A stretch of DNA of 64,000 nucleotides from CAWJEL01 sp964647255 (GTDB lineage: Bacteria; Chloroflexota; Anaerolineae; CG2-30-64-16). The notes beneath the pieces are model-generated. The model was not told the origin of the DNA. It did not search any database and saw only the letters and a list, made by a program, of their open reading frames with translations. The translations under genes and the position numbers were made by a program. Positions within the stretch are counted from its first letter, which is position 1; each line of letters opens with the position of its first letter. Of the stretch, positions 50,903-63,946 are shown one piece after another. The stretch spans positions 34,081 to 98,080 of the forward strand of contig CAZYGI010000006.1 of NCBI GenBank assembly GCA_964647255.1, read 5' to 3'.

Positions 50903-51343
50903 TTACAGCGAGAGACCAACCGCGCCAATCTTGGCGAAGTCTTCCGGTTTTTCCCGGAATTGCGATGTTAAGCGCTCGAATCCCTTTTCATAGCGTTCGG
51001 GATTCCAGATTTCCAGCCGGTCGCCGTTGCCGGCAATCACGACCTGATCATGTAGGGCGGCATATTCGCGCAGCCGCGTGGGGACTAAGATGCGGCCTTG
51101 CTTGTCAACTTCGCAGTCGTTTGCGGCATTGACCGTGCGCCGGGTGAGGCGAATGCTCTCAGTGTCGCCGGCCTGGGCGAGCCGCTGCCGCATCTCTTCA
51201 AAAGTGGGCTTCGGGTAAACATTGATCTGGCCGTCAACGCCGCGCATCAGCACGACCGTGTCGCCCATTGCCGGCCGATACTCCTTTGGAATGAGCATAC
51301 GGCCCTTATCGTCAATGTTGTACTCTTGCTCACCGTAGAACAT
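50903..51343 (-). CDS. mraZ: Transcriptional regulator MraZ
   Basis: A 146-residue DNA-binding protein with two AbrB-like SpoVT halves: FYGEQEYNIDDKGRMLIPKE and NDCEVDKQGRILVPTRLREY. It regulates the dcw cluster by binding tandem GTGG-type repeats in the mraZ promoter; matching repeats occur upstream (51388-51434). ATG 51343 is chosen because the family begins MFxGEY; a longer frame to 51403 would start inside the leader. Confidence 0.96.
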   Translation of the reverse strand: MFYGEQEYNIDDKGRMLIPKEYRPAMGDTVVLMRGVDGQINVYPKPTFEEMRQRLAQAGDTESIRLTRRTVNAANDCEVDKQGRILVPTRLREYAALHDQVVIAGNGDRLEIWNPERYEKGFERLTSQFREKPEDFAKIGAVGLSL

Positions 51344-51387
51344 AGCGATATTTTCCAGTCGTGAAATAAGGAGAAATCTGAGCGATT

Positions 51388-51441
51388 GCCCACTTTTTTC
51401 CATCTATTTGTATTGTATCACCACTTTTCTCCACTTGGCAA
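51388..51441 (-). promoter_or_regulatory. mraZ promoter with MraZ-type operator repeats
   Basis: On the minus strand TTGCCA (51441-51436) and TACAAT (51417-51412) are separated by 18 bases. Inside the spacer are GTGGAG (51434-51429) and GTGGTG (51424-51419), exactly 10 bases apart and each preceded by AA. A third AAAGTGGGC lies at 51396-51388. Confidence 0.75.
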
Positions 51442-51547
51442 TAGTTGAGTGGGGCAATTCCCAACTTAACCCCAATCTTTAAGGTTTTTGTGTTCAGATA
51501 ACCCAAATGGCGCGCGCCGGTGTGCGCTGGACTACTCCGGCGTGAAT

Positions 51548-51576
51548 TTGACAGAAACCCTTCTATGTAATAAACT
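51548..51576 (+). promoter_or_regulatory. Promoter of rpoB
   Basis: TTGACA (51548-51553), 17 bases, TAAACT (51571-51576). It implies a leader of about 135 bases. The same TTGAC/TAAACT pair precedes rpsL. Confidence 0.65.
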
Positions 51577-51663
51577 TAGCGATTGCTGTCTAAGGTCCAA
51601 GTCATAGTACAATGGTAAATATGGGCTATTCCCCCTCGCTTCTCAGCGACCGAGAGAGATGAA

Positions 51664-51690
51664 CCAAGTCGGAAGGGGACTTGGCTTTTT
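51664..51690 (+). terminator. Terminator-like hairpin in the rpoB leader
   Basis: CCAAGTC (51664-51670) and GACTTGG (51678-51684) form a 7-bp stem followed by CTTTTT. It ends 27 bases before the rpoB ATG. No upstream gene on this strand needs termination, so an attenuator is likely. Confidence 0.6.
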
Positions 51691-51716
51691 GCCTTTCTAT
51701 AAGGAGTGAATGCTTC

Positions 51717-54700
51717 ATGGCGCATCTCCGCAACGGTAACCTTGCCCCGCGCAAGTCGTATGCTCGCATCCGCGATGTATACGAACTGCCGCGTCTGATC
51801 GAGGTACAGTTGGATTCGTTTCGATGGTTTCAAGGCGAAGGACTCCAGGAGCTCTTCGAGGAGATTTCCCCGATTGTTAGCTTCAACAAGAACCTGGAGT
51901 TGCACTTCAGCTCGGAGCCTGGGCCGGAGGGCTTCTGGTTTGGCGAGCCGAAGTATTCGGAGCCGGAGTGTCGTGATCGCGATATGACCTTTGCTGCGCC
52001 GCTTTGGGTGCGTGCAAAACTGGTGAATCGCGAGACGGGCGAGGTCACAGCGCAGAATGTGTTCATGGGGGATTTCCCCCTGATGACGGAGAACGGCACT
52101 TTCATTATTAATGGCGCCGAACGGGTCGTCGTGAGCCAGTTGATTCGCTCGCCCGGCGTGTATTTCACGGTGGAGGAAGATCGCGTGACGGATCGGCGGC
52201 TGTGCTTTGCCAAGCTGATCCCCAACCGCGGCGCGTGGCTGGAATTTGAGTCATCGAAGCGTGACATCATCTCGGTGAAGGTTGACCGCAAGCGCAAGCT
52301 GCCAGTCAGCGTGCTGCTGCGCGCCATCGGCTACGGCTCCGACGAAGAAATCCTGGAGCTGTTCACCGAGGTGGATAACGACCCGGAGCATGCCTACGTT
52401 GCCACCACCCTGGAGCGCGATCCGACCCGCACGCCTAACCGTGCGGATTCGGCGAAGGGTGTGGATGGGGCGCTGCTGGAGTTCTATAAGAAGCTGCGGC
52501 CGGGCGATCCGCCCACGCTGGACAACGCCAAGAGCTTCATGCAGAACTTAATCTTCGCCGCGCGGCGCTATGATCTCGGCAAGGTGGGCCGCTACAAGCT
52601 GAATCGCCGGCTTGAGCTCGACGTGCCGCTGACCCATCGCACCTTGACCCAGGAAGACCTGGTGGCGGTGTTGCGCCGCATGATCCAGATCAACAATGGC
52701 GTCTACGGCGAGGATGATATTGATCATCTCGGCAATCGCCGCGTCAAGACGGTGGGCGAGTTGATCCAAAACCAACTGCGTGTGGGCCTCCTCAGGATGG
52801 AGCGCGTCGTCCGCGAGCGGATGTCCATCCGCGATAGCGATCAAACGACGCCGCTTTCCTTAATTAACATTCGGCCGGTTGTGGCCGCGATCCGTGAGTT
52901 CTTTGGCGGCTCGCAGCTCAGCCAGTTCATGGATCAGACCAACCCCCTTGCGGAGTTGACGCATAAGCGCCGCCTCAGCGCGTTGGGGCCCGGCGGCCTG
53001 CGCCGCGAGCGCGCGGGCTTCGATGTCCGCGACGTGCACAACAGCCATTACGGCCGCATTTGTCCGATTGAGACGCCTGAAGGCCCGAACATCGGCCTCA
53101 TCGGTTCGCTGGCGAGCTACGGCAAAATCAATGAATTCGGCTTCATTGAGACGCCCTATCGCAAGGTGCTGAACCGCGTGCCCAATCGGCCTGACGGCCT
53201 GATCGGTCGCGTGTTGCGTGAGCGGGTAGCGCTGCCGGATGGCACCGTGATCGCCAAGCCGAACACCCTGGTAGACGCCGCCCTGGCCGGCGAGATCGCC
53301 AAGCTCGGCGACATGCTGCCTGAGGTGCGCGTTCAGCCGGAGATCACGGACGATATCGTCTTCCTGTCGGCTGATGAGGAGGATCGCTACGCCATCGCGC
53401 AGGCGAACGCGCCGACGGATGGTCAGGGGCACTTCATCGAGAATCGTGTGTCGGTGCGCCGCCAGCAGCGGTTCCTCTTCGAGGCACCTGATCATGTCGA
53501 GTACATGGACGTCTCGCCGAAGCAGGTCGTGTCGGTCTCGGCGGCCTTGATCCCCTTCTTGGAGCACGACGACGCCAACCGCGCGTTGATGGGCTCGAAC
53601 ATGCAGCGGCAAGCCGTACCGTTGTTGCGGCCCAACGCGCCGATCGTCGGCACCGGTATCGAGCGGCAGGCCGCGGTGGATTCCGGCCAGGTTGCGGTGG
53701 CAACCAACCCGGGCGAGGTGGTCAGCGCGCTCAGCGATGAGATCATCGTCCTGGAAGACGACGGCACCCGTCGCGTGTACAAGCTGCGCAAGTATCAGCG
53801 CTCGAACCAAAGCACCTGTATTGACCAGCGACCGGTCGTCCACAAGGGCGATCGGGTGGAGCGCGGCCAGGTGTTGGCCGACTCCAGCTCGACCCAGTTC
53901 GGCGAGATGGCTTTGGGCCAGAACGTCCTGGTGGCGTTCCTGAGCTGGGAAGGCGGCAATTACGAGGACGCGATCCTGGTCAGCGAACGGCTGATCCAGG
54001 AAGATTACTTCACGTCCATTCACATTGAGAAGCATGAGATCGAGGCCCGTGACACTAAGCTCGGTCCCGAAGAGATTACACGCGACATTCCCAATGTGGG
54101 CGAAGATGCGCTGAAGGATCTGGACGAGTACGGCGTGGTGCGCGTGGGCGCGGTCGTGACGCCCGGCGACATCCTGATCGGCAAGATCACCCCCAAGGGC
54201 GAAACCGAGCTCAGCCCGGAAGAGAAGCTGCTGCGGGCGATCTTCGGCGAAAAGGCGCGCGAGGTGAAAGATTCCAGCCTGCGGCTGCCGCACGGCGAGT
54301 ACGGCAAGGTCGTGGACATTAAAGAGTTCAACCGCGATGAGCATCGCGACTTGCCTGCCGGCGTTGAGCGCATGGTGCGTGTCAGCGTGGCGCAACGCCG
54401 CAAGCTGATGGAAGGCGACAAGATGGCCGGCCGCCACGGCAACAAGGGTGTCATCTCCAAGATCGTGCCGGTCGAAGATATGCCGTTCTTGCCTGATGGG
54501 ACGCCGGTGGACATTATCCTGAACCCGCTGGGCGTGCCCGCACGTATGAACATCGGCCAGGTGCTGGAGACGCACTTGGGCTGGGCCGCCGAGCGCCTGG
54601 GCTTCCGTGCTGAGACGCCGGTCTTCGACGGCGCCAAGGAACAGGAGATCGAGGCCGAGTTGGCGCGCGCCTGGCTGTCCGACCGCGCGTGGGAGAAAGC

Positions 54701-55724
54701 CACCCGCCGCGCTTGGGACTGGGCCGCGAAGCAGGGCAAGACCGAGGCGGATTATCAGGACGACGATGAAGCGCGCGGCGACTACCTGGCCGAGTGGCTG
54801 GGCGAGCGTGGTTATGATCCCGAGCAGGTCTATAACGATCAGGGCTATGCGCGGCGGGCGATGCTGCGCGAATGGCTGCGCGAGGAGCCTCAGGGCTACG
54901 ATCCGGACACCTTGCTCTGGTTTGCGGATGACGTGCGTTCCGTGGCCGAGCGTGAGGCGGCCGATGAGCTGGCGCGGATCGTCTGCCTGCGCGAATGGCT
55001 GAAATGGGTCGAGCGCGAACGCATGCGCTTTGTCCGTCTGGAGACCAAGCCGAGCGAGGGCAGCGCTGTAGACTATGTGGAAATCGCCGAATCCGCTGAA
55101 GAACGGCAGGCGATGTACGACAAGATGGAGCATATTTCGCTGTTGAACGACAGCGAGGTGGTTGAAGAGGCGCTGCGGGTCAGCCGTGAGTCGGGGCAGC
55201 CGCTGCCGACCTGGGGGAAGACCGCCCTCTTCAACGGCAAGACCGGCGCCGCCTTCGATTATCCGGTGACGGTGGGCATCATCCATATGATGAAGCTGCA
55301 CCACCTGGTCGAAGATAAGGTCCACGCCCGCTCCACTGGCCCGTACAGCCTGGTGACCCAGCAGCCGTTGGGCGGCAAGGCGCAGTTCGGCGGTCAGCGC
55401 TTCGGCGAGATGGAGGTCTGGGCGCTGGAGGCCTATGGCGCCGCGCATTCGCTCCAGGAGATGCTGACGGTCAAGTCCGATGACGTGACCGGCCGCGTGA
55501 AGACCTACGAAGCGATCGTTAAGGGCGAAGCTATCGAAGCGCCCGGCGTGCCCGAAGGCTTCCGCGTGTTGGTGAAGGAACTGCAATCGCTGGGCCTGGC
55601 GGTGGAAGTCGTGGATGCCAAGGAAGAAATCATCCAGTTCGGCCGCGAGGATACGGAAGAGAAGCTACCGAACCTGGGCTTCAGCTTGAGCCTGCCCGGG
55701 GCGATGAGCAAGGGGATGGAGTGA
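51717..55724 (+). CDS. rpoB: RNA polymerase beta subunit
   Basis: A 1335-residue beta subunit. Seen: YARIRDVYELPRLIEVQLDSF at the start; GTFIINGAERVVVSQLIRSPGVYF; the rifampicin-pocket region SQLSQFMDQTNPLAELTHKRRLSALGPGG; the IGLIGSLASYG block; DKMAGRHGNKGVIS; HARSTGPYSLVTQQPLGGKAQFGGQRFGEMEVWALEAYGA. Between VFDGAKEQEIEAELA and GKTALFNGKTG there is a roughly 150-residue charged insertion (about 975-1140), a lineage-type insert rich in Trp, Glu and Arg. AAGGAG lies 10 bases before ATG 51717; an upstream in-frame start at 51681 falls in the hairpin. The rifampicin region shows no obvious resistance substitution. It is joined to rpoC by 4 bases. Confidence 0.98.
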   Translation: MAHLRNGNLAPRKSYARIRDVYELPRLIEVQLDSFRWFQGEGLQELFEEISPIVSFNKNLELHFSSEPGPEGFWFGEPKYSEPECRDRDMTFAAPLWVRAKLVNRETGEVTAQNVFMGDFPLMTENGTFIINGAERVVVSQLIRSPGVYFTVEEDRVTDRRLCFAKLIPNRGAWLEFESSKRDIISVKVDRKRKLPVSVLLRAIGYGSDEEILELFTEVDNDPEHAYVATTLERDPTRTPNRADSAKGVDGALLEFYKKLRPGDPPTLDNAKSFMQNLIFAARRYDLGKVGRYKLNRRLELDVPLTHRTLTQEDLVAVLRRMIQINNGVYGEDDIDHLGNRRVKTVGELIQNQLRVGLLRMERVVRERMSIRDSDQTTPLSLINIRPVVAAIREFFGGSQLSQFMDQTNPLAELTHKRRLSALGPGGLRRERAGFDVRDVHNSHYGRICPIETPEGPNIGLIGSLASYGKINEFGFIETPYRKVLNRVPNRPDGLIGRVLRERVALPDGTVIAKPNTLVDAALAGEIAKLGDMLPEVRVQPEITDDIVFLSADEEDRYAIAQANAPTDGQGHFIENRVSVRRQQRFLFEAPDHVEYMDVSPKQVVSVSAALIPFLEHDDANRALMGSNMQRQAVPLLRPNAPIVGTGIERQAAVDSGQVAVATNPGEVVSALSDEIIVLEDDGTRRVYKLRKYQRSNQSTCIDQRPVVHKGDRVERGQVLADSSSTQFGEMALGQNVLVAFLSWEGGNYEDAILVSERLIQEDYFTSIHIEKHEIEARDTKLGPEEITRDIPNVGEDALKDLDEYGVVRVGAVVTPGDILIGKITPKGETELSPEEKLLRAIFGEKAREVKDSSLRLPHGEYGKVVDIKEFNRDEHRDLPAGVERMVRVSVAQRRKLMEGDKMAGRHGNKGVISKIVPVEDMPFLPDGTPVDIILNPLGVPARMNIGQVLETHLGWAAERLGFRAETPVFDGAKEQEIEAELARAWLSDRAWEKATRRAWDWAAKQGKTEADYQDDDEARGDYLAEWLGERGYDPEQVYNDQGYARRAMLREWLREEPQGYDPDTLLWFADDVRSVAEREAADELARIVCLREWLKWVERERMRFVRLETKPSEGSAVDYVEIAESAEERQAMYDKMEHISLLNDSEVVEEALRVSRESGQPLPTWGKTALFNGKTGAAFDYPVTVGIIHMMKLHHLVEDKVHARSTGPYSLVTQQPLGGKAQFGGQRFGEMEVWALEAYGAAHSLQEMLTVKSDDVTGRVKTYEAIVKGEAIEAPGVPEGFRVLVKELQSLGLAVEVVDAKEEIIQFGREDTEEKLPNLGFSLSLPGAMSKGME

Positions 55725-55728
55725 GAGC

Positions 55729-60276
<4,548 letters not shown>

Positions 60277-60301
60277 GCGTCGGGCCGGATGAGTGCAGGG
60301 C

Positions 60302-60347
60302 GGCGGGATTGATCGTTGCTGCGGCGCGCCGCGGGGCCAATCCCGCC
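60302..60347 (+). terminator. Hairpin after rpoC
   Basis: GGCGGGATTG (60302-60311) pairs with CAATCCCGCC (60338-60347), with an inner GCGGCGCGCCGC palindrome. No T-run follows, so it may be a pause or processing site rather than an intrinsic terminator. Confidence 0.5.
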
Positions 60348-60371
60348 GTTAGAGACAAAGCGGCGGGTAAT

Positions 60372-60400
60372 TTGACCCAAGTCCGCTCTTGTGCTAAACT
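60372..60400 (+). promoter_or_regulatory. Promoter of rpsL
   Basis: TTGACC (60372-60377), 17 bases, TAAACT (60395-60400), preceded by TGTGC to make an extended -10. The leader of about 95 bases has two small hairpins: GTGGG/CCCAC near 60409-60422 and CGTCAC/GTGACG near 60435-60450. Confidence 0.7.
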
Positions 60401-60499
60401 AGATGTTCGTGGGTCATCCCACAGGAGTCGTGCGCGTCACCTTCGTGACGGGTTGCATCGTTAGAAATCGGTCTGTAGTTCGTTATACTGGAGGACATC

Positions 60500-60976
60500 T
60501 TGCCGACCATCAATCAGCTTGTTCGCAAGGGCCGCAAGCCGATCGCCAAAAAGGAAAAGGCTCCGGCGTTGCAGTTTACGCAGAATGTGATCAAGGGCCG
60601 TTCGCGGCGCATGGACAAGGGCAACCCGTTCAAGCGCGGCGTGTGCACCCAGGTTCGCACCATGACGCCCAAGAAACCGAACTCGGCGTTGCGCAAGATC
60701 GCGCGTGTACGCCTCACAAACGGCATCGAAGTCACCGCGTACATTCCTGGCGAAGGGCACTCCTTGCAGGAGCACTCGGTGGTGCTGGTGCGCGGCGGTC
60801 GTGTCAAGGACCTGCCGGGCGTGCGCTACCACATCGTCCGTGGCGCGCTGGACACCACGGGTGTTGACAAGCGCAGGCGTGCGCGTTCGAAATATGGCGC
60901 GAAGGTGCCGAAGGCCACTGTGGCGGCCGGCAAGGGCGCGAAGGGCGCTCCTCCCGCTAAGGGCGGCAAGAAGTAA
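60500..60976 (+). CDS. rpsL: Ribosomal protein S12
   Basis: A 158-residue S12, a component of the 30S decoding centre. Seen: PTINQLVRKGRK at the start; KRGVCTQVRTMTPKKPNSALRKIARV with the decoding Lys; VTAYIPGEGHSLQEHSVVLVRGGRVKDLPGVRYHIVRG; KRRRARSKYGAK. The start codon is TTG: GGAGG ends 7 bases before TTG 60500 and the conserved N-terminus begins there. The C-terminus is extended by about 30 basic Gly/Ala/Lys residues beyond the usual end. Lys at the streptomycin-related positions is unchanged. It heads the rpsL-rpsG part of the str operon. Confidence 0.97.
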   Translation: MPTINQLVRKGRKPIAKKEKAPALQFTQNVIKGRSRRMDKGNPFKRGVCTQVRTMTPKKPNSALRKIARVRLTNGIEVTAYIPGEGHSLQEHSVVLVRGGRVKDLPGVRYHIVRGALDTTGVDKRRRARSKYGAKVPKATVAAGKGAKGAPPAKGGKK

Positions 60977-60994
60977 GAGGTAAGGGAGTAAGTC

Positions 60995-61462
60995 ATGCGA
61001 CGCAATCGTCCTGAAAAGCGTGTTGTAGAGCCGGATCCGCGTTACAACAACGTGCTTGTTTCGCATCTGATCAATAAGATCATGCTCAGCGGCAAGAAGT
61101 CCACGGCTGAGGGCATCGTTTACGATGCCATCGCAGCCCTGGAAGCGCGCGCCAAGAAGCCGGGGATTGAGGCGCTGGAGCAGGCGCTCCGCAACGCGAC
61201 TCCGCTCATTGAGGTGCGGCCACGCCGCGTCGGTGGCGCCACTTACCAGGTGCCGATGGAAATCCGTGAGGATCGCCGCCTGGCCCTGGCGTTGCGCTGG
61301 TTGATCCAGTATTCACGCAAGCGCCCCGGCAAGAGCATGGCCGATAAGCTCTCGGGCGAGTTGTTCGATGCCTTTAATAACCAGGGCAACACGGTCAAGA
61401 AGCGCGAAGATACGCACAAGATGGCCGAAGCGAACCGGGCTTTTGCCCACTACCGCTGGTAG
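60995..61462 (+). CDS. rpsG: Ribosomal protein S7
   Basis: A 155-residue S7 that organises the 3' major domain of 16S rRNA and contacts the E site. Seen: RRNRPEKRVVEPDPRYNNVLV; INKIMLSGKKSTAEGIVYDA; the conserved EVRPRRVGGATYQVPMEI; RLALALRWLIQYSRKRPGKSMADKL; and KKREDTHKMAEANRAFAHYRW at the C-terminus. Length is standard. A GTAAGGGAG site precedes the ATG. It is 18 bases after rpsL. Confidence 0.98.
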   Translation: MRRNRPEKRVVEPDPRYNNVLVSHLINKIMLSGKKSTAEGIVYDAIAALEARAKKPGIEALEQALRNATPLIEVRPRRVGGATYQVPMEIREDRRLALALRWLIQYSRKRPGKSMADKLSGELFDAFNNQGNTVKKREDTHKMAEANRAFAHYRW

Positions 61463-61487
61463 TTCAACCCTTTACGGCTCACTTGTC

Positions 61488-61521
61488 TTCCCGCAGGCCC
61501 CAGGTCTGCGGGAAAATTTTT
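61488..61521 (+). terminator. Intrinsic terminator between rpsG and fusA
   Basis: TTCCCGCAG (61488-61496) pairs exactly with CTGCGGGAA (61506-61514), followed by AATTTTT. It ends only 5 bases before the ATG at 61526, so it would end most rpsL-rpsG transcripts or act as a regulated block before fusA. Confidence 0.8.
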
Positions 61522-61525
61522 CTAA

Positions 61526-63637
61526 ATGGTAAAGAATATGCCCGCGAACACACCCACCTCCGATGAATCCCGTTTGCGATTGCTGCGCAATATTGGCATC
61601 ATCGCCCACATTGACGCGGGCAAAACGACAACCACAGAACGCATCCTGTACTATACCGGCAAGACGTATCGGATGGGTAACGTGGATGAAGGCACAACAG
61701 TCACCGATTGGATGGTGCAGGAGCGCGAGCGCGGCATCACGATCCAGTCTGCGGCGATCACTAGCGCCTGGCGCGGCTATCAGATCAACCTGATTGACAC
61801 TCCCGGACACATTGACTTCACCGCTGAGGTGCAGCGCAGCCTGCGCGTGCTGGATGGCGGCGTCGTTGTTTTTGACGCGGTGGCTGGGGTCGAGCCGCAA
61901 TCTGAGACGGTTTGGCGCCAGGCGAACCACTACGGTGTCCCGCGCATCTGCTTCGTCAACAAGATGGACCGCATCGGCGCGGACTTCTGGCGAACAATTG
62001 AGATGATCCGTGAGCGTCTTGGTGCAGTGCCGCTCCCCGTCCAGATGCCGATCGGATCGGAGGACCTGTTCCAGGGGATGGTGGATCTGATCACCCGCCG
62101 GGCCTGGACGTTCCCTGATGCCCTGGGCGCTAACCCAGTGGAAGTGCCGATCCCCGCGAACCTGCAAGGCCGTGCTGAGGAGCTGCGCCTAGTGATGGTC
62201 GAGCGGATCGCCGAGTCCGACGATGAGCTGACCCTGAAGTTTTTGGAGGGCGAGGAGATCACCGAGGACGAGCTGCGCCGCGCGCTGCGGGCAGCGACGA
62301 TTGCCGGTAAGCTGGTGCCGGTCTTGTGCGGCTCCTCGCTGCGGACGAAGGGCGTGCAATTGCTGCTGGACGCGGTGGTGGACTATCTGCCCTCGCCGCT
62401 TGACGTGCCGGCGGTGCGCGGCATCAATCCGTTCACCAAGCAGGAAGAAGAGCGGCCGACCGATCTGAGCGCGCCGGCCTCCGGGCTGGTGTTTAAGATC
62501 CAGACCGACCCCTATATCGGGCGATTGGCCTATGTGCGGGTCTACTCCGGCGCGTTGCAGACCGGCCAGATGCTGACCAACGGCAACCGGGATCGCAAGG
62601 AGCGCATCGGGCGCCTGGTGCAGGTGTACGCGGAAAAGCGCGAGGAAATCACCGAGTTGCGCGCGGGCGACATTGGCGCGATCGTCGGTGTGAAACAGAC
62701 CTCCACCGGCGAGACGCTGTGCGACCCCACTGCGCCGATCGTGCTGGAAGCGATTGAGTTTCCCGAGCCGGTGATCTCGATCGCAGTCGAGCCAAAGACC
62801 AAGGCCGATCAGGATAAGCTAATCAATGCGCTGCAACGCCTGGCCGAAGAGGATCCCACTTTTCGCGTGCGCGTCGATGACCAAACGGGGCAGACGCTGC
62901 TCAGCGGCATGGGCGAGCTGCACCTTGAGGTGTTGGTGGACCGGATGCAGCGCGAGTTTGGCGTCCAGGCGCACGTCGGCCGACATCAGGTCTCGTACCG
63001 TGAGACGATCACCAGCAAGCGCACGGTGGAGACCCGCTTCGTCCGGCAGACCGGCGGTCGCGGCCAGTATGCGCATGTGATCGTCGAGTTCGAGCCGCTG
63101 GAACGGGGCAAGGGCTTCGAGTTCGTGGACAAAGTGGTCGGCGCCGCCATCCCGAAGGAATACATCCCGGCGGTCGGTCAGGGCATCCGCGAAAGCATGG
63201 AGAACGGTCCGTTGGGCGGCTACTCCCTGGTGGACATCCGGGCAACCCTGGTCGGCGGCTCGTTCCATGAGGTGGATAGCTCTGAAATGGCGTTCAAGAT
63301 CGCCGGCTCGATGTCTCTGCGCGAGGCAGCGGAGAAGGCCAACCCGGTGCTGCTGGAGCCGGTGATGCGGATCGAGGTGGTTGTGCAGGACACCTCCACT
63401 GGGGACGTGATCGGCGACCTGGTGGCGCGTCGCGGACAGATTGCAGGGCTGGAGATGCATTCGGTGGGCATGCAGGCCGTGAAGGGTACCGTACCATTGG
63501 CGGAAATGGTCGGGTATGCCACGGCGCTGCGTTCGTCAACGCAAGGGCGTGGCACTTTCACGATGGAGTTCGATCGGTACGAGATCGTGCCGAATGACCG
63601 CATGCGCACCATCCTGGGTTGGCGTCCCGGTGCATGA
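61526..63637 (+). CDS. fusA: Elongation factor G
   Basis: A 703-residue translational GTPase that drives tRNA-mRNA translocation and, with RRF, ribosome recycling. Seen: G1 AHIDAGKTTTTERIL; switch RGITIQSAAIT; G3 DTPGHIDFT; G4 NKMDR; then domain II with GLVFKIQTDPYIGRLAYVRVYSG; domain IV with RETITSKRTVETRFVRQTGGRGQYAHV; and domain V ending MEFDRYEIVPNDRM. ATG 61526 has no ribosome-binding site; ATG 61538 (MPANTPTS) follows GGTAAAG weakly, so the start could be four codons later. Its place directly after a terminator implies read-through or its own weak promoter. Confidence 0.97.
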   Translation: MVKNMPANTPTSDESRLRLLRNIGIIAHIDAGKTTTTERILYYTGKTYRMGNVDEGTTVTDWMVQERERGITIQSAAITSAWRGYQINLIDTPGHIDFTAEVQRSLRVLDGGVVVFDAVAGVEPQSETVWRQANHYGVPRICFVNKMDRIGADFWRTIEMIRERLGAVPLPVQMPIGSEDLFQGMVDLITRRAWTFPDALGANPVEVPIPANLQGRAEELRLVMVERIAESDDELTLKFLEGEEITEDELRRALRAATIAGKLVPVLCGSSLRTKGVQLLLDAVVDYLPSPLDVPAVRGINPFTKQEEERPTDLSAPASGLVFKIQTDPYIGRLAYVRVYSGALQTGQMLTNGNRDRKERIGRLVQVYAEKREEITELRAGDIGAIVGVKQTSTGETLCDPTAPIVLEAIEFPEPVISIAVEPKTKADQDKLINALQRLAEEDPTFRVRVDDQTGQTLLSGMGELHLEVLVDRMQREFGVQAHVGRHQVSYRETITSKRTVETRFVRQTGGRGQYAHVIVEFEPLERGKGFEFVDKVVGAAIPKEYIPAVGQGIRESMENGPLGGYSLVDIRATLVGGSFHEVDSSEMAFKIAGSMSLREAAEKANPVLLEPVMRIEVVVQDTSTGDVIGDLVARRGQIAGLEMHSVGMQAVKGTVPLAEMVGYATALRSSTQGRGTFTMEFDRYEIVPNDRMRTILGWRPGA

Positions 63638-63672
63638 TCTTCGGGGTTTCAGGAGAGCACCGGGCCCTAAAT

Positions 63673-63700
63673 TTGCAAGATAGTCCATTTTCGATACAAT
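63673..63700 (+). promoter_or_regulatory. Candidate promoter of tuf
   Basis: TTGCAA (63673-63678), 16 bases, TACAAT (63695-63700), -10 5 of 6 to consensus. Leader would be about 240 bases. Confidence 0.5.
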
Positions 63701-63857
63701 AAGAAAGTTGCCGCCGATTGCAGGCTGCGTACCCGCGTGGTATGCCCATAGACTCGGAGTGGCATCAGGTGCCGTGCCCGTCTTCGATGGGGGCGCCGAC
63801 GATAAGCGGAGTACCCGGAGCTGCTGATCTTTCGATCGGTGGTCAGGAAGGTTTTGT

Positions 63858-63897
63858 CTGCCTCGTCGACGCCAGGTGCGTAACGAGGCAGTTTTTT
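63858..63897 (+). terminator. Terminator/attenuator in the tuf leader
   Basis: CTGCCTCGT (63858-63866) pairs exactly with ACGAGGCAG (63883-63891), loop 16, followed by TTTTTT. It ends fusA transcripts or attenuates tuf. Confidence 0.82.
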
Positions 63898-63946
63898 GTT
63901 CAGCCGCCGAAGCTGCGGCATACGTCAGAAGGAGCACGAAGTCATC

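Larger units (their letters stand above)
63638..63946 (+). other. fusA-tuf spacer with tuf leader
   Basis: No gene seen. It carries a candidate promoter (63673-63700), a GC-rich structured leader, a terminator-like hairpin (63858-63897) and the tuf ribosome-binding site AAGGAG (63929-63934). Checked for tRNA and T-box features; none convincing. Confidence 0.6.

Noticed and set aside
52860..55586. Long minus-strand open frame opposite rpoB
   Set aside because: It mirrors codon structure of rpoB and has no recognisable features or start signals.
63700..63800. Possible tRNA or T-box element before tuf
   Set aside because: No acceptor stem, TPsiC-like motif or T-box core can be assembled from the sequence.
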